Source of the DNA: Roseivirga sp. | GTDB lineage: Bacteria > Bacteroidota > Bacteroidia > Cytophagales > Cyclobacteriaceae | Assembly: GCA_021404565.1 (NCBI GenBank) | Contig: JAAWWF010000007.1 | Span: forward strand, 1-64,000 | Direction: 5' to 3' | Length of the DNA stretch: 64,000 bases | Shown here: in pieces, positions 42,637 through 51,271 of the stretch | Layout: every line of letters starts with the position of its first letter | How positions within the stretch are numbered: position 1 is the stretch's first letter | Program-made: the position numbers and the translations under genes | The notes under the pieces: generated by a model | Seen by the model: only the letters and a program-made list of their open reading frames with translations | What the model was told of the DNA's origin: nothing | The model's database searches: none

Positions 42637-44106
42637 CTAATTAAGATTTAGTGATTCTACAATCCTGACTATCCCTTGTCCATCAAGTGTGCCTGAAAAC
42701 TTCTTATCCATAATTTTCTTTTTGTTTTCCCGGGAGGGTTCAAAAATAAAAGTACTCCTGATATCTGTATTAAGCTTATTTTCATCCCTACAGATCAGAA
42801 TACAATCACTTTCGGCAACATCTTTATAGTGGTCATACTCATACCACTTAGCGTTGTCTTTAAATGAGACCATTGCACGCTGTTTAGCGCTGTACATTCT
42901 ATTTTCGATATCACCTACTTCCAACTCAATTTTATCTCCACTGTCTCTCACAGGAGTAAAGGCAATATTCAGTACTTTTTTATCGAACATTAATAACTCC
43001 AGAGTAATAGTTGATGCGATATTGATCCCCATGTCTACATTTCTCAATGTCTGCTTCAGGATATATTTCGCATCTAATGAAGGAAGCACGAGGTCCTTAT
43101 TCCACATTGGGTCTTGAAAAACGATATTTTCAAGTCTGCGAAGCGGCTCAAACCTACCACTATGATCTTTAGGGTATACTCTCAGAATTAATTGAGGTCT
43201 CTCTTCCGGTAAATATTCCTGTTCGAAGCAATCGAGGATCCGCTTTACTATGATAGGTTCTCCGGGCATATGATGTGGCATACCTGTTGAATACAATACT
43301 AGTGGTCTGTCAGAATCTAATCCGTAAGATTCGCAAAACTCAGCCCTCGATAAATCAGGCTTGTGGAAATAATGGAAATAATGATCAAACTGTGGTGTTC
43401 CCGTGACTTTAATACACCCCTCATAGTCTTTGCCATAATACTTTTCAACTAAATCTTTCGACTCGTTGTTCCAGGTAAAAAGCTGGTTGTAATGAGGAAT
43501 AATACGCCCCTGCGAAGTGATATTGTCCCATGAAAAAATAAATGACACCAGTTTTACCCCTCGCTGCCTGAGTGTATAAAGATACAGTTCAGATATATTG
43601 CCATGTATGTGTGAGGTATTGAAAGCGACATCAGGCTTCACACGATCGATATACTCTTCTAGTTGCTTGGTGTTATTTAACCACTTGTGTGCAGCTTCGC
43701 ACATCTTTTCGAGTAGTCTCGTGCCCGCTCCGTTTGCAAAAAACCTGGCAAAAAATACAGTCAATTCAAGCTTGAATTTCTCTTTTTTTGAGAATGCCTG
43801 TGCCCTCCTGAATCTGATCCTGTCTTTGGAGGATACTGTCTTAATCTTAAGGTTATGAGCAAGGTCTAAAAAACTACTCATAAACCTAAAAGCATAGTGT
43901 CCTTTATGCCGCTCCATCGTCTCTATAGAATCTACCTCATGCAACAAAGATGTATAACCGGACAAAGATTTGGCATCGAAAGTCAGAAAGTGAATTTCAG
44001 AAAAGCCTTCTTTGAGTTTTTGTATAAATACATCGCTCAAAAAATTGGCGATTGCTTCTCCACGAGGGAAGATTACAATGACTTTTCTACTCTTTTTTAT
44101 AGACAC
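42637..44106 (-). CDS. GT-B fold surface-carbohydrate transferase-like protein (SWDN type)
   Basis: A 489-residue protein of uncertain family. The second half has FIFSWDNITSQGRIIPHYNQLFTWN (a SWDN box seen in surface carbohydrate biosynthesis proteins) and KVTGTPQFDHYF, the region where CDP-glycerol- and UDP-sugar-type GT-B enzymes bind their donor. ASTITLELLMFDKKVLNIAF supplies the later Ser/Thr-Glu motif. The N-terminal domain is basic. Its position in a locus with neuA/B/C and no recognised sialyltransferase makes it a candidate for nonulosonate or polyol transfer, by elimination only. It shares one base with the flippase stop. Confidence 0.65.
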   Translation of the reverse strand: MSIKKSRKVIVIFPRGEAIANFLSDVFIQKLKEGFSEIHFLTFDAKSLSGYTSLLHEVDSIETMERHKGHYAFRFMSSFLDLAHNLKIKTVSSKDRIRFRRAQAFSKKEKFKLELTVFFARFFANGAGTRLLEKMCEAAHKWLNNTKQLEEYIDRVKPDVAFNTSHIHGNISELYLYTLRQRGVKLVSFIFSWDNITSQGRIIPHYNQLFTWNNESKDLVEKYYGKDYEGCIKVTGTPQFDHYFHYFHKPDLSRAEFCESYGLDSDRPLVLYSTGMPHHMPGEPIIVKRILDCFEQEYLPEERPQLILRVYPKDHSGRFEPLRRLENIVFQDPMWNKDLVLPSLDAKYILKQTLRNVDMGINIASTITLELLMFDKKVLNIAFTPVRDSGDKIELEVGDIENRMYSAKQRAMVSFKDNAKWYEYDHYKDVAESDCILICRDENKLNTDIRSTFIFEPSRENKKKIMDKKFSGTLDGQGIVRIVESLNLN

Positions 44107-45545
44107 TAACGATGTTTTTTCACAAACCTGAGAGAAGTCTTGACGCGTTCCCAGATCAAGGTTCGAACGACAAAAATATAAATCAGGATAAAAATCAAAA
44201 AGCCTAAAATCAAATCGGGAATATCTTTGCCTATGGACAAAAACTCCATGACGTAATTCCTGATCAGAAAGCTTGTGGATAAAGTAAATAAGATAACAAG
44301 GAGCGTAGTACCAATCAGGCTTCTGAAGTTCAGGTTATACTTACGACTGCTATACACTGCCTGAACCAAATCTGCTACCACAGAGGTTATCGCAAATGTA
44401 TAGATGACCCAGGTGAAGCTGCCAGTCACCTGATAACTGATCATAGTAGTAATAATAATAAGTGCTGCTTTGCCCAATTTAAACCTGGAAGACAGGTCAG
44501 GTCTCTTTTGAGTTACCAGCAGGGGCATCACACACATAACCGTACATTGAGCCAAAAACTGACCACTAAAGAGATTCATAAAAAATTCCGCCTCTTTCCA
44601 ACGGCTCGAATAAATAGCCGCCAGTAACAAATCAGCATTGAACATTAAAAAAGCAAAGAATGGAATAAAAGCTACCGAAACTAATAGCTGTAGTGATGTG
44701 GTAATATCATTGAGCTTATCTCTTTGCTCGTAGTATTTAGGTAAAACGCTGAAGAGAAAATCGTTGATAGGTCCAATAAAAAAAGTATACAGCATTATAA
44801 GTTGCGCAAAGGCAAAGGTATACTTACCCAGCTCTGGTAATTCGGAAATTTGATAAAGTATAAGCTTGTCAAAATTTGAGATGACATATGCTGCTGCTGA
44901 TATGAGCAGGGTATGTTTGATATACCATAAAATCTTCCTGGTCAGACTTTTTTCAAACAAGCCCAGACTTACGTTCTTTATGACGAATCTAACACCATAG
45001 ATCGCCTTAAATAGGCTACCGAAAATTTCGCCCAGAATAAAACTCAGCGCTCCAAAGCCCATCAAAGCAGCTCCGATTTTACTTCCTGTACCGATCAAAT
45101 CAGCCGCGATGGTAGCATTAGAAAAGGTTTTAAACCGGAGTTCTTTCTTGAGGTTAAAAAAATAAATACCGGAAAGGCTCGAAATGAGAATATTCGCACC
45201 CATAAGCAACATAATATCTCTGACCTCTCCCTCAATCAGACCATTGGCAATAAAGGCCTGGGCAATACCGGTAATGACAATGGCCAGTATCAGTGACATG
45301 GCAAAATCTGCCAAAAAAACCGTGGTTAGTAGCTTCTTCTCTTCCGTCTCGTGATTCTGGATAAAGTAGGCCTGCAGGCCGCTGGTCCTCAGCATGAGTA
45401 CCACCTGACTATATGCTACAGCCACCGCCAGAATTCCAAAATCTTCAGGAAAAAGTATCCAGGAGAGCGCATAGTTACCGCCAAAACGAGCGATTTTCCC
45501 GAAAACCGATAGCTTAAAAAGATGGGCAAGCGATGAAAAAATCAA
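44106..45545 (-). CDS. Polysaccharide flippase (Wzx/MATE-like)
   Basis: A 479-residue integral membrane protein with about 12-14 hydrophobic segments and the MOP-superfamily N terminus, including GGNYALSWILFPEDFGILAVAVAYSQ. It should translocate lipid-linked repeat units across the inner membrane for Wzy-type polymerisation. The locus also encodes a Wzy-like protein and Wzc/Wza-like proteins, which agrees. Thirteen bases separate it from asnB upstream. Confidence 0.9.
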   Translation of the reverse strand: MIFSSLAHLFKLSVFGKIARFGGNYALSWILFPEDFGILAVAVAYSQVVLMLRTSGLQAYFIQNHETEEKKLLTTVFLADFAMSLILAIVITGIAQAFIANGLIEGEVRDIMLLMGANILISSLSGIYFFNLKKELRFKTFSNATIAADLIGTGSKIGAALMGFGALSFILGEIFGSLFKAIYGVRFVIKNVSLGLFEKSLTRKILWYIKHTLLISAAAYVISNFDKLILYQISELPELGKYTFAFAQLIMLYTFFIGPINDFLFSVLPKYYEQRDKLNDITTSLQLLVSVAFIPFFAFLMFNADLLLAAIYSSRWKEAEFFMNLFSGQFLAQCTVMCVMPLLVTQKRPDLSSRFKLGKAALIIITTMISYQVTGSFTWVIYTFAITSVVADLVQAVYSSRKYNLNFRSLIGTTLLVILFTLSTSFLIRNYVMEFLSIGKDIPDLILGFLIFILIYIFVVRTLIWERVKTSLRFVKKHR

Positions 45546-45557
45546 CGTTGAGGTGCT

Positions 45558-47288
45558 TTACGCGTCTGACTTAACCGAGAGCCATTGCCAAAGGAAAAAG
45601 GTGTTTTCCTTTTCGGATTTTTTAAAATCTGCCCAACACTGACTTAGCTTTGTTGCATTGAACCAGGGGTGACTGGTCAGTTTCTTTACTTCTCCTTCAA
45701 TCCAATCAATAAGGTCCTCAGTCAACCATTCTCTCTGGGGGGTTTGCAACGGGCGCTTCGGAGCTAAAATCAAATCATTTTTGATATAGCCTTTAGCAAG
45801 TTTTCTTAAGCCCCACTTGGTACTCCCGTCTTTTACCTTCATTTCCAATGGCAAGGCAAAAGCATATTCTACAAGCCTGTGATCTAAAAAAGGTTCTCTA
45901 AGTTCTGTAGAATGCATCATAGATATGCGGTCGTTGAACCTGAGTGCCCGGGGTATTTTAGTATAGAAGAGATCACGATACTGTTTGTTAAGCAAATCAT
46001 CTTCAAAAGGGGTTGGATAGACAATCCCCATAGCTTTATTCGAAAACTCTTTCTTCAAAACCTCAGGCTTAACAGGGCTTTTTTTCACTCCCTGTACGAT
46101 TGAGTCCGATGTTCTGTGATAGTAGTCGTATCCTGCCCAGGCCTCATCCATTCCCTGACCATCCAGCAAAACGATGGTGCCTTTGGCTCTGGCTTGTTGA
46201 AATATCTTTGAGTAAGCAAGTGTAGGGATTCCACCGTAGGGCTCATCCTGAAAATGCATTACCGTATCAGAAAGATCCGGAACATCTTCGGCTTGCATCA
46301 AAACCCTGTTGAGAGGCTTATTTTTCTCAGCTACCAGTCCCTCTACCCAGGGGAGCTCATCATAGCGCGGGTCATTACAGTAGAAAGTAAAGCCTTCGAC
46401 CGGAGTATCTGGTTTAAGCTCATCAACCAGGCTGAGCAATAGGGAAGAATCAAGACCTCCACTAAGATTAAAACCAACAGGTACGTCAGACCTGAACCTT
46501 AAAGCGATACTCTCCTCAAGCAAAGATTTATAATGTGCAAGGTGAGCCGTCTCGGAGCGTTCAGCTACCTCAGAATCTGCCTGCAGAGCTTCCACATTCC
46601 CCACAAAGTCATACCATCTCGACTGTTGTATGGACTCTGGTGGTGCATCCACTTTGAACCGCATAAAGTGACCGGCTCTTAGTTGAAGAATTCCTTCCCA
46701 GAAAGTTTGATTTTCATATTGATAAAGTCCTTTAACCAGGTAGCCCGACCACATGACTTCATTCCTGACTTTTTCGACACCGGCAGCATGTATAGCCTTG
46801 ATTTCACTGGCAAAAATGAATTCACCTTTGCTTGTCTGGGTATAGTAAAAAGGCTTAACACCGAACCTGTCTCTGGCGACCAAAAGCTCTTTGGTTTGCC
46901 TGTCATAAATGGCAAAAGCAAACATACCGATCAAACGATCGAGCATGGCATCTCCCCAGGTAATGAATGCTGCAAGCAACACCTCAGTATCAGACTGGGT
47001 GGTAAAAGTGTAATATGGTCTTAGCTCTTCCTTAAGTTCTATGTAATTGTATATCTCTCCATTGAATACAATACAGAAGCGCTTATTGCTTGAGAAAAAA
47101 GGTTGATTGGCAGCCTCGGACAGATCGATAATCGAAAGCCGGTTGTGGCCCAGGACACTCTGATCATCGAGTATTTGAAATTCACAGCTATCAGGCCCTC
47201 TGTGTCTTTGCTTTACCAGCATTGACTCAACTCTTTGCGAATCTTCGGCCGTTAATTGACCTGCTATAAGTCCCACAATACCACACAC
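45558..47288 (-). CDS. asnB: Asparagine synthase (glutamine-hydrolysing)
   Basis: A 576-residue glutamine-dependent amidotransferase with all canonical features: it begins MCGIVG with the nucleophile Cys2, has RHRGPD near residues 28-33, FNGEIYNYIELKEEL near 75-89, and the PPi loop LSGGLDSSLLLSL. Members in capsule loci often amidate uronic acids or other sugar carboxyls rather than making free asparagine. Placed after the FkbM gene and before the flippase, that role is plausible here. It contrasts with the cyclase-like paralog at 14990, which lacks the glutaminase residues. Confidence 0.9.
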   Translation of the reverse strand: MCGIVGLIAGQLTAEDSQRVESMLVKQRHRGPDSCEFQILDDQSVLGHNRLSIIDLSEAANQPFFSSNKRFCIVFNGEIYNYIELKEELRPYYTFTTQSDTEVLLAAFITWGDAMLDRLIGMFAFAIYDRQTKELLVARDRFGVKPFYYTQTSKGEFIFASEIKAIHAAGVEKVRNEVMWSGYLVKGLYQYENQTFWEGILQLRAGHFMRFKVDAPPESIQQSRWYDFVGNVEALQADSEVAERSETAHLAHYKSLLEESIALRFRSDVPVGFNLSGGLDSSLLLSLVDELKPDTPVEGFTFYCNDPRYDELPWVEGLVAEKNKPLNRVLMQAEDVPDLSDTVMHFQDEPYGGIPTLAYSKIFQQARAKGTIVLLDGQGMDEAWAGYDYYHRTSDSIVQGVKKSPVKPEVLKKEFSNKAMGIVYPTPFEDDLLNKQYRDLFYTKIPRALRFNDRISMMHSTELREPFLDHRLVEYAFALPLEMKVKDGSTKWGLRKLAKGYIKNDLILAPKRPLQTPQREWLTEDLIDWIEGEVKKLTSHPWFNATKLSQCWADFKKSEKENTFFLWQWLSVKSDA

Positions 47289-47300
47289 AATACTATCGGT

Positions 47301-48212
47301 TTATAGAGCTTGAATTTGCTCTCTGCCAGAAGTAGGTGCAGAGAGACCTTGTAGTGAATTCAAAACATCTGAGGTTCTGGATTGGTCGATAATCAAATAG
47401 TTCTTGCTCACCTTGCTGAGTCTTGTTAACTCATCTTTTTTAAGAAGCCTTCTTGTCTCTTCAATAATACCGAAATACTCATATCCGGAAGGTAAAGCTT
47501 CTTCTACCTTCTTACCGCCTTCCCGCGTCAACACCTCAACGATCAGGGTCGGCAATTCTTTTAGCAGATTAGTAAAACCAGATAATACCTCTCCTTCATA
47601 ACCTTCTACATCAATTTTAATTAGATCTGGCTTTTTAAGCCCCATATCCGCAATCAGGAAATCTCCAGCATAAACATCCACGATATGTTTCTTAAAACCA
47701 TCGACTGGTTTTAGAGAACCACTCATTGGTCTTTTTTCATCAAAGTAAAAATCAAAATGTCCATTGCCCGGACCTATTCCATAAGGAAATGCTTTGATGT
47801 TAGCGCTTAACGGTCCGTTCAATTCCAGGTTTTTCTCCATCAGCATGAAGTTCCCGGGGTTAGGCTCAAAGGCAACTATCTCCAGGTTTGGGTTAGTCTC
47901 TGCCGCCAGAAGTGAGTCCAGCGCTATGAAGGCCCCTATATCCCACAAGCTGCTGGCCTGTCCACTCAGTTTCATTACTACATCTAAAGTAAATGCGTCA
48001 GCCTGATTTTCCAGCCCCAGATAATGGTAGTCATTGAAACCCTGACGAATACCTTGCTGAATCCTTACCTTCCTGTTTTTTATTTGGATTGGGCCTGGAA
48101 GAATAACCGCACGCCTGACGCTCTTAATCCGATAAAGTCCGAGGTACTGTATTAAGCGATAGGCACCTTTGCCACGCAACCCTTTCTTAATCAGTTTTTT
48201 AATGAATGACAC
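47301..48212 (-). CDS. FkbM family methyltransferase
   Basis: A 303-residue methyltransferase. SLWDIGAFIALDSLLA provides the SAM loop, IVAFEPNPGNFMLMEKNL the acidic end of strand 2, and DLIKIDVEGYEGEVLSGF the FkbM hallmark. FkbM-type enzymes are O-methyltransferases common in polysaccharide loci. It sits between neuA and asnB. It probably methylates a sugar hydroxyl of the repeat unit. Confidence 0.9.
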   Translation of the reverse strand: MSFIKKLIKKGLRGKGAYRLIQYLGLYRIKSVRRAVILPGPIQIKNRKVRIQQGIRQGFNDYHYLGLENQADAFTLDVVMKLSGQASSLWDIGAFIALDSLLAAETNPNLEIVAFEPNPGNFMLMEKNLELNGPLSANIKAFPYGIGPGNGHFDFYFDEKRPMSGSLKPVDGFKKHIVDVYAGDFLIADMGLKKPDLIKIDVEGYEGEVLSGFTNLLKELPTLIVEVLTREGGKKVEEALPSGYEYFGIIEETRRLLKKDELTRLSKVSKNYLIIDQSRTSDVLNSLQGLSAPTSGREQIQAL

Positions 48213-48263
48213 AGGTTGGTGATAGCTATTATAAGGTCTCAGTAATAATTGTCATAAACAAAC

Positions 48264-48962
48264 TCAAGATGTTTGCTGACCGATGACCCGCTCTGCCTCT
48301 TTCCAATCTTCCATAGTATCAATATTCAGATAAGGCTCATCCGTTACATCCAAAAAGCCCATTTTCTTACCAAAGAGGCTCTTTTGTTCCAAAATGACCT
48401 TGGTTCGCGTCAGGTATATTGATCCGTCCCGATAATAAGCCGTGGGCAGCTCCTGCCGCCTTGGGATAATATCTGTCTCACCAGTGGCAATTTTTAAAAA
48501 ACCTTCTCTGCTTTCTTCAAAGGCCCAATGAGGGTTGAATTGGTGAGGCACCTTTCTCATGGAAATAAGACTGTCAGATGTCTCCCTTTCAAATTTCTCC
48601 ACACAAGCCCGAATGACATTTACTGACCTCAATGGGTTGGTCGGTTGCAACAGACAAACAGCGCCAAACCCCTCTCCATTGTCTTGACACTCCTGCAATA
48701 CATGCACTACAGTCCCCAGAGTTGGAGATGAGTCGGTAGCAAGGTGGGCTGGCCTCAAACGAACCTTTGCACCTAATTCTTCTGCCACCGAGGCTATTTC
48801 ATCATCATCTGTTGAAACAAGTATTTCACTAAATACTCCCGACTTCCTTGCTGGATCAATGGTATAGTGAATCAGAGGCTTTCCATTGAGTAACCTGATA
48901 TTTTTACGGGGAACCCCCTTAGATCCTCCTCTGGCGGGTATCAGGCCAAGAATCTTCATCAA
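48264..48962 (-). CDS. neuA: CMP-nonulosonate (N-acylneuraminate) cytidylyltransferase
   Basis: A 232-residue enzyme that activates sialic-acid-like sugars with CTP. The N-terminal GLIPARGGSKGVPRKN (residues 6-21) is the CTP-binding signature, followed by GKPLIHYTIDPA and VSTDDDEIASVAEELGA. AVCLLQPTNPLRS lies where the cytidine is held. It overlaps neuC by four bases. Whether the sugar is Neu5Ac, legionaminic or another nonulosonate cannot be told here. Confidence 0.93.
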   Translation of the reverse strand: MMKILGLIPARGGSKGVPRKNIRLLNGKPLIHYTIDPARKSGVFSEILVSTDDDEIASVAEELGAKVRLRPAHLATDSSPTLGTVVHVLQECQDNGEGFGAVCLLQPTNPLRSVNVIRACVEKFERETSDSLISMRKVPHQFNPHWAFEESREGFLKIATGETDIIPRRQELPTAYYRDGSIYLTRTKVILEQKSLFGKKMGFLDVTDEPYLNIDTMEDWKEAERVIGQQTS

Positions 48963-50116
48963 TAGGTAATGGTTTTGTGAAAGCGCAAGGGTACTTCACT
49001 TAAGATTTGTGCAATTTTTGCACCTGCATCTCCTCCACCATACACTAGCGAGCCTGAGGGTCTGCTTCTGGCTTTGAGCTCTTCAAGTGCGCCTACAATA
49101 GCTTCTTTTTCGTGGCCGACATCAATGACATTTTCTCCTCTTTCACGGCCATGCTGCCTCTCGCCAATATTCACAACAGGAATACTCAAAAATGCACATT
49201 CTCTAATGCCTACACTGCTATTACCTATAAGTGCATCTGCATTGACCAAAAGCTTTAAAAAGTCTTTGGGCTCCATATTTTTAAAAAAATGAAAGGGGTT
49301 CCCGGGCCTTCTCTCACGAAATGCTCTGATACCATTGGAAGTACCATCAGAACCGGCATCTACATTGGGCCAAAACCAGAGTACGGGCTTGTCTACCTGA
49401 ATCATGGCTTCAAGCGTCTCTTCTACCTGTTTTCTTGCTTCTGAGTATTGAGTAGTGACGGGGTGCTGCATTACCACATAGTAGCCTCCTTCAAGGTCCT
49501 GTAGTCTTCCTACTCCGCCATATTTTTTATAAGGATCAAAATCGAGTGTTGGATCTGCCTGCACCTCCTTGGCCAAATCTATCGAAGGGCAACCGGTATT
49601 AAATACCATATGGTTCTCTTCTCCCAGCTTGATGACGCGTTCTTTGGCACCTTCAGAGGCCACAAGGTGGTAATCAGATAGCTTAGTTATAGCATGTCGT
49701 ACCTTCTCATCAATATTGCCAGTCACCTCACCACCCTGAATATGAGCAAGTGGGATATTCATATAGCTGGCAGCAATGGCGGTTGCCATTGTTTCAAATC
49801 TATCGGCTATGCTGATGACGATATCCGGCTTCAAATTTTCGAAAACGGTGGATAGCTCAAGGATACCAATACCGGTGGTCTTAGCCGCTGCAGTCAGGTT
49901 TTCTCCTTCCAGCACGTTAAAAACCCTGGCAGCAATCTCAAATCCATCTTCTTGAATATAGTTAACTGCAGAACCATATTTTTCCAATAATGCCGAAGCC
50001 GCTACTACCAGTTGAAGCTCAAGTTCTGAGTGTTGCTCTATCGCAGTCAGAGCCGTTTTAACCCTACTGTAAGAGGGACGGGCTGTAACAACCACACAAA
50101 TTTTACGAACAGACAT
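48959..50116 (-). CDS. neuC: UDP-N-acetylglucosamine 2-epimerase (hydrolysing)
   Basis: A 385-residue epimerase that makes ManNAc (or a 2,4-diacetamido analogue) from UDP-sugars with loss of UDP. CVVTARPSYSRVKTAL, ISIADRFETMATAIAASYMNIPLAHIQGGEVTGNIDEK split by the usual helix, VMQHPVTTQ and IGNSSVGIRECAFLSIPVVNIG are family landmarks. It sits in the order neuB-neuC-neuA with overlaps of one and four bases, so the route to a CMP-nonulosonate is complete. Confidence 0.93.
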   Translation of the reverse strand: MSVRKICVVVTARPSYSRVKTALTAIEQHSELELQLVVAASALLEKYGSAVNYIQEDGFEIAARVFNVLEGENLTAAAKTTGIGILELSTVFENLKPDIVISIADRFETMATAIAASYMNIPLAHIQGGEVTGNIDEKVRHAITKLSDYHLVASEGAKERVIKLGEENHMVFNTGCPSIDLAKEVQADPTLDFDPYKKYGGVGRLQDLEGGYYVVMQHPVTTQYSEARKQVEETLEAMIQVDKPVLWFWPNVDAGSDGTSNGIRAFRERRPGNPFHFFKNMEPKDFLKLLVNADALIGNSSVGIRECAFLSIPVVNIGERQHGRERGENVIDVGHEKEAIVGALEELKARSRPSGSLVYGGGDAGAKIAQILSEVPLRFHKTITY

Positions 50117-51132
50117 CAGTCAACATCTTTTTCATTCAGAAAACTTCCCTCACTCATGTCATGGGTTAACTTCTTCCCAATGACATTTTTGAAAAATTTG
50201 GCATCCATACCTTTGCCTCTTGGCTTTTTAGATTCTAAATCGACAAGCCTCAATACATGTCCCTCCGGCAATGCTTTATTGATGGCCAAAGACTTCTCAA
50301 AAATGCCTTTTAACTTGTTGAACTGTGAACTCGTGGCTTTGTCAACAAGATTGTTTTGCGCCTCATTGATCTCCTTAACTCCTTTTACCAACCTGCTTAC
50401 CTGATCCATTGTAAGTGATGACTTTGCATCAGGGCCGAACATCTGCTTATCAAACACAACATGAAACTCAAGTATTTCAGCTCCTAAAGCTGTAGCTGCC
50501 AGGCCGGCATAAATATCTCCTGAATGATCGCTAAAACCAACAGGTACATGATAGCGCTCTTTAAGCTCTCCGATTACATTGAGTCCCCATTGTGCCGCCT
50601 GTGTGGGATAAGCTGTGGTACATTGCAACAGGCTAAAGTCAACCTCCCTCTCTGCCAGAAAATGAGTGGTCTCGTCAAGTTCAGCAAAGGAACTCATTCC
50701 TGAAGATAAAATGACGGGCTTTCCCGTTTGGGCAATTCTTTCCAACATGAGAATATTAGATACTTCTCCAGAACCAATCTTATATCTTTCTACCTGGAGT
50801 TTTTGGAGTAACTCTACTGCAGCAAGGCTGAATGGTGAAGAAATAAACTCCAGTCCCTTCTCTTCACAATGTTTTTTAAGCCCTGACCATTGTTCGGGTG
50901 TAAATTCCATTCTTCGCCAATAATCGAACCTCGTCTTGTCTTCATAGCTGAAGTTGACTCGAAATGGCTCGTATTCGCTACTTTCGGCACTGGCAATGTG
51001 CGTTTGAAATTTGACAGCATTCACCCCGGTAGCAGCCAACGCATCTATATAGGAGTGAGCCACACCGAGACTTCCTTCATGAGCCTGACCGATTTCAGCA
51101 ATGATGAGCGATTTGTTAGCTTTCTCTTTAAT
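50116..51132 (-). CDS. neuB: N-acetylneuraminate (nonulosonate) synthase, start uncertain
   Basis: Condenses ManNAc or an analogue with phosphoenolpyruvate. Family landmarks: LIIAEIGQAHEGSLGVAHSY, VKFQTHIA, SSPFSLAAVELL, YKIGSGEV, ILSSGM, LLQCTTAYPT, VGFSDHSG and GADI-like AEILEFHVVFD; a C-terminal SAF-like part includes GHVLRLVDLESKKP. The first AUG/GUG/UUG in frame is GTG at 51063, which would cut off the conserved EIGQAHEG motif. The frame stays open to 51213, and that stretch has no ATG, GTG or TTG; an ATT at 51132 would give a natural length (about 338 residues). Either a rare start codon or a frameshift upstream is needed. The rest of the enzyme appears intact. Confidence 0.88.
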   Translation of the reverse strand: MKEKANKSLIIAEIGQAHEGSLGVAHSYIDALAATGVNAVKFQTHIASAESSEYEPFRVNFSYEDKTRFDYWRRMEFTPEQWSGLKKHCEEKGLEFISSPFSLAAVELLQKLQVERYKIGSGEVSNILMLERIAQTGKPVILSSGMSSFAELDETTHFLAEREVDFSLLQCTTAYPTQAAQWGLNVIGELKERYHVPVGFSDHSGDIYAGLAATALGAEILEFHVVFDKQMFGPDAKSSLTMDQVSRLVKGVKEINEAQNNLVDKATSSQFNKLKGIFEKSLAINKALPEGHVLRLVDLESKKPRGKGMDAKFFKNVIGKKLTHDMSEGSFLNEKDVD

Positions 51133-51271
51133 CTTTGTCTGTGTTATACCCTTGAAATAACAATCTGGCTTCTGTGCCGGGGTTAGCAGAACCTGAGCAA
51201 GGCTTCGCCATGGTCAGCCACACGATGAACTGACAATGGTAAATGAAGGGCAGGCAAGTCCATGAATTCTA

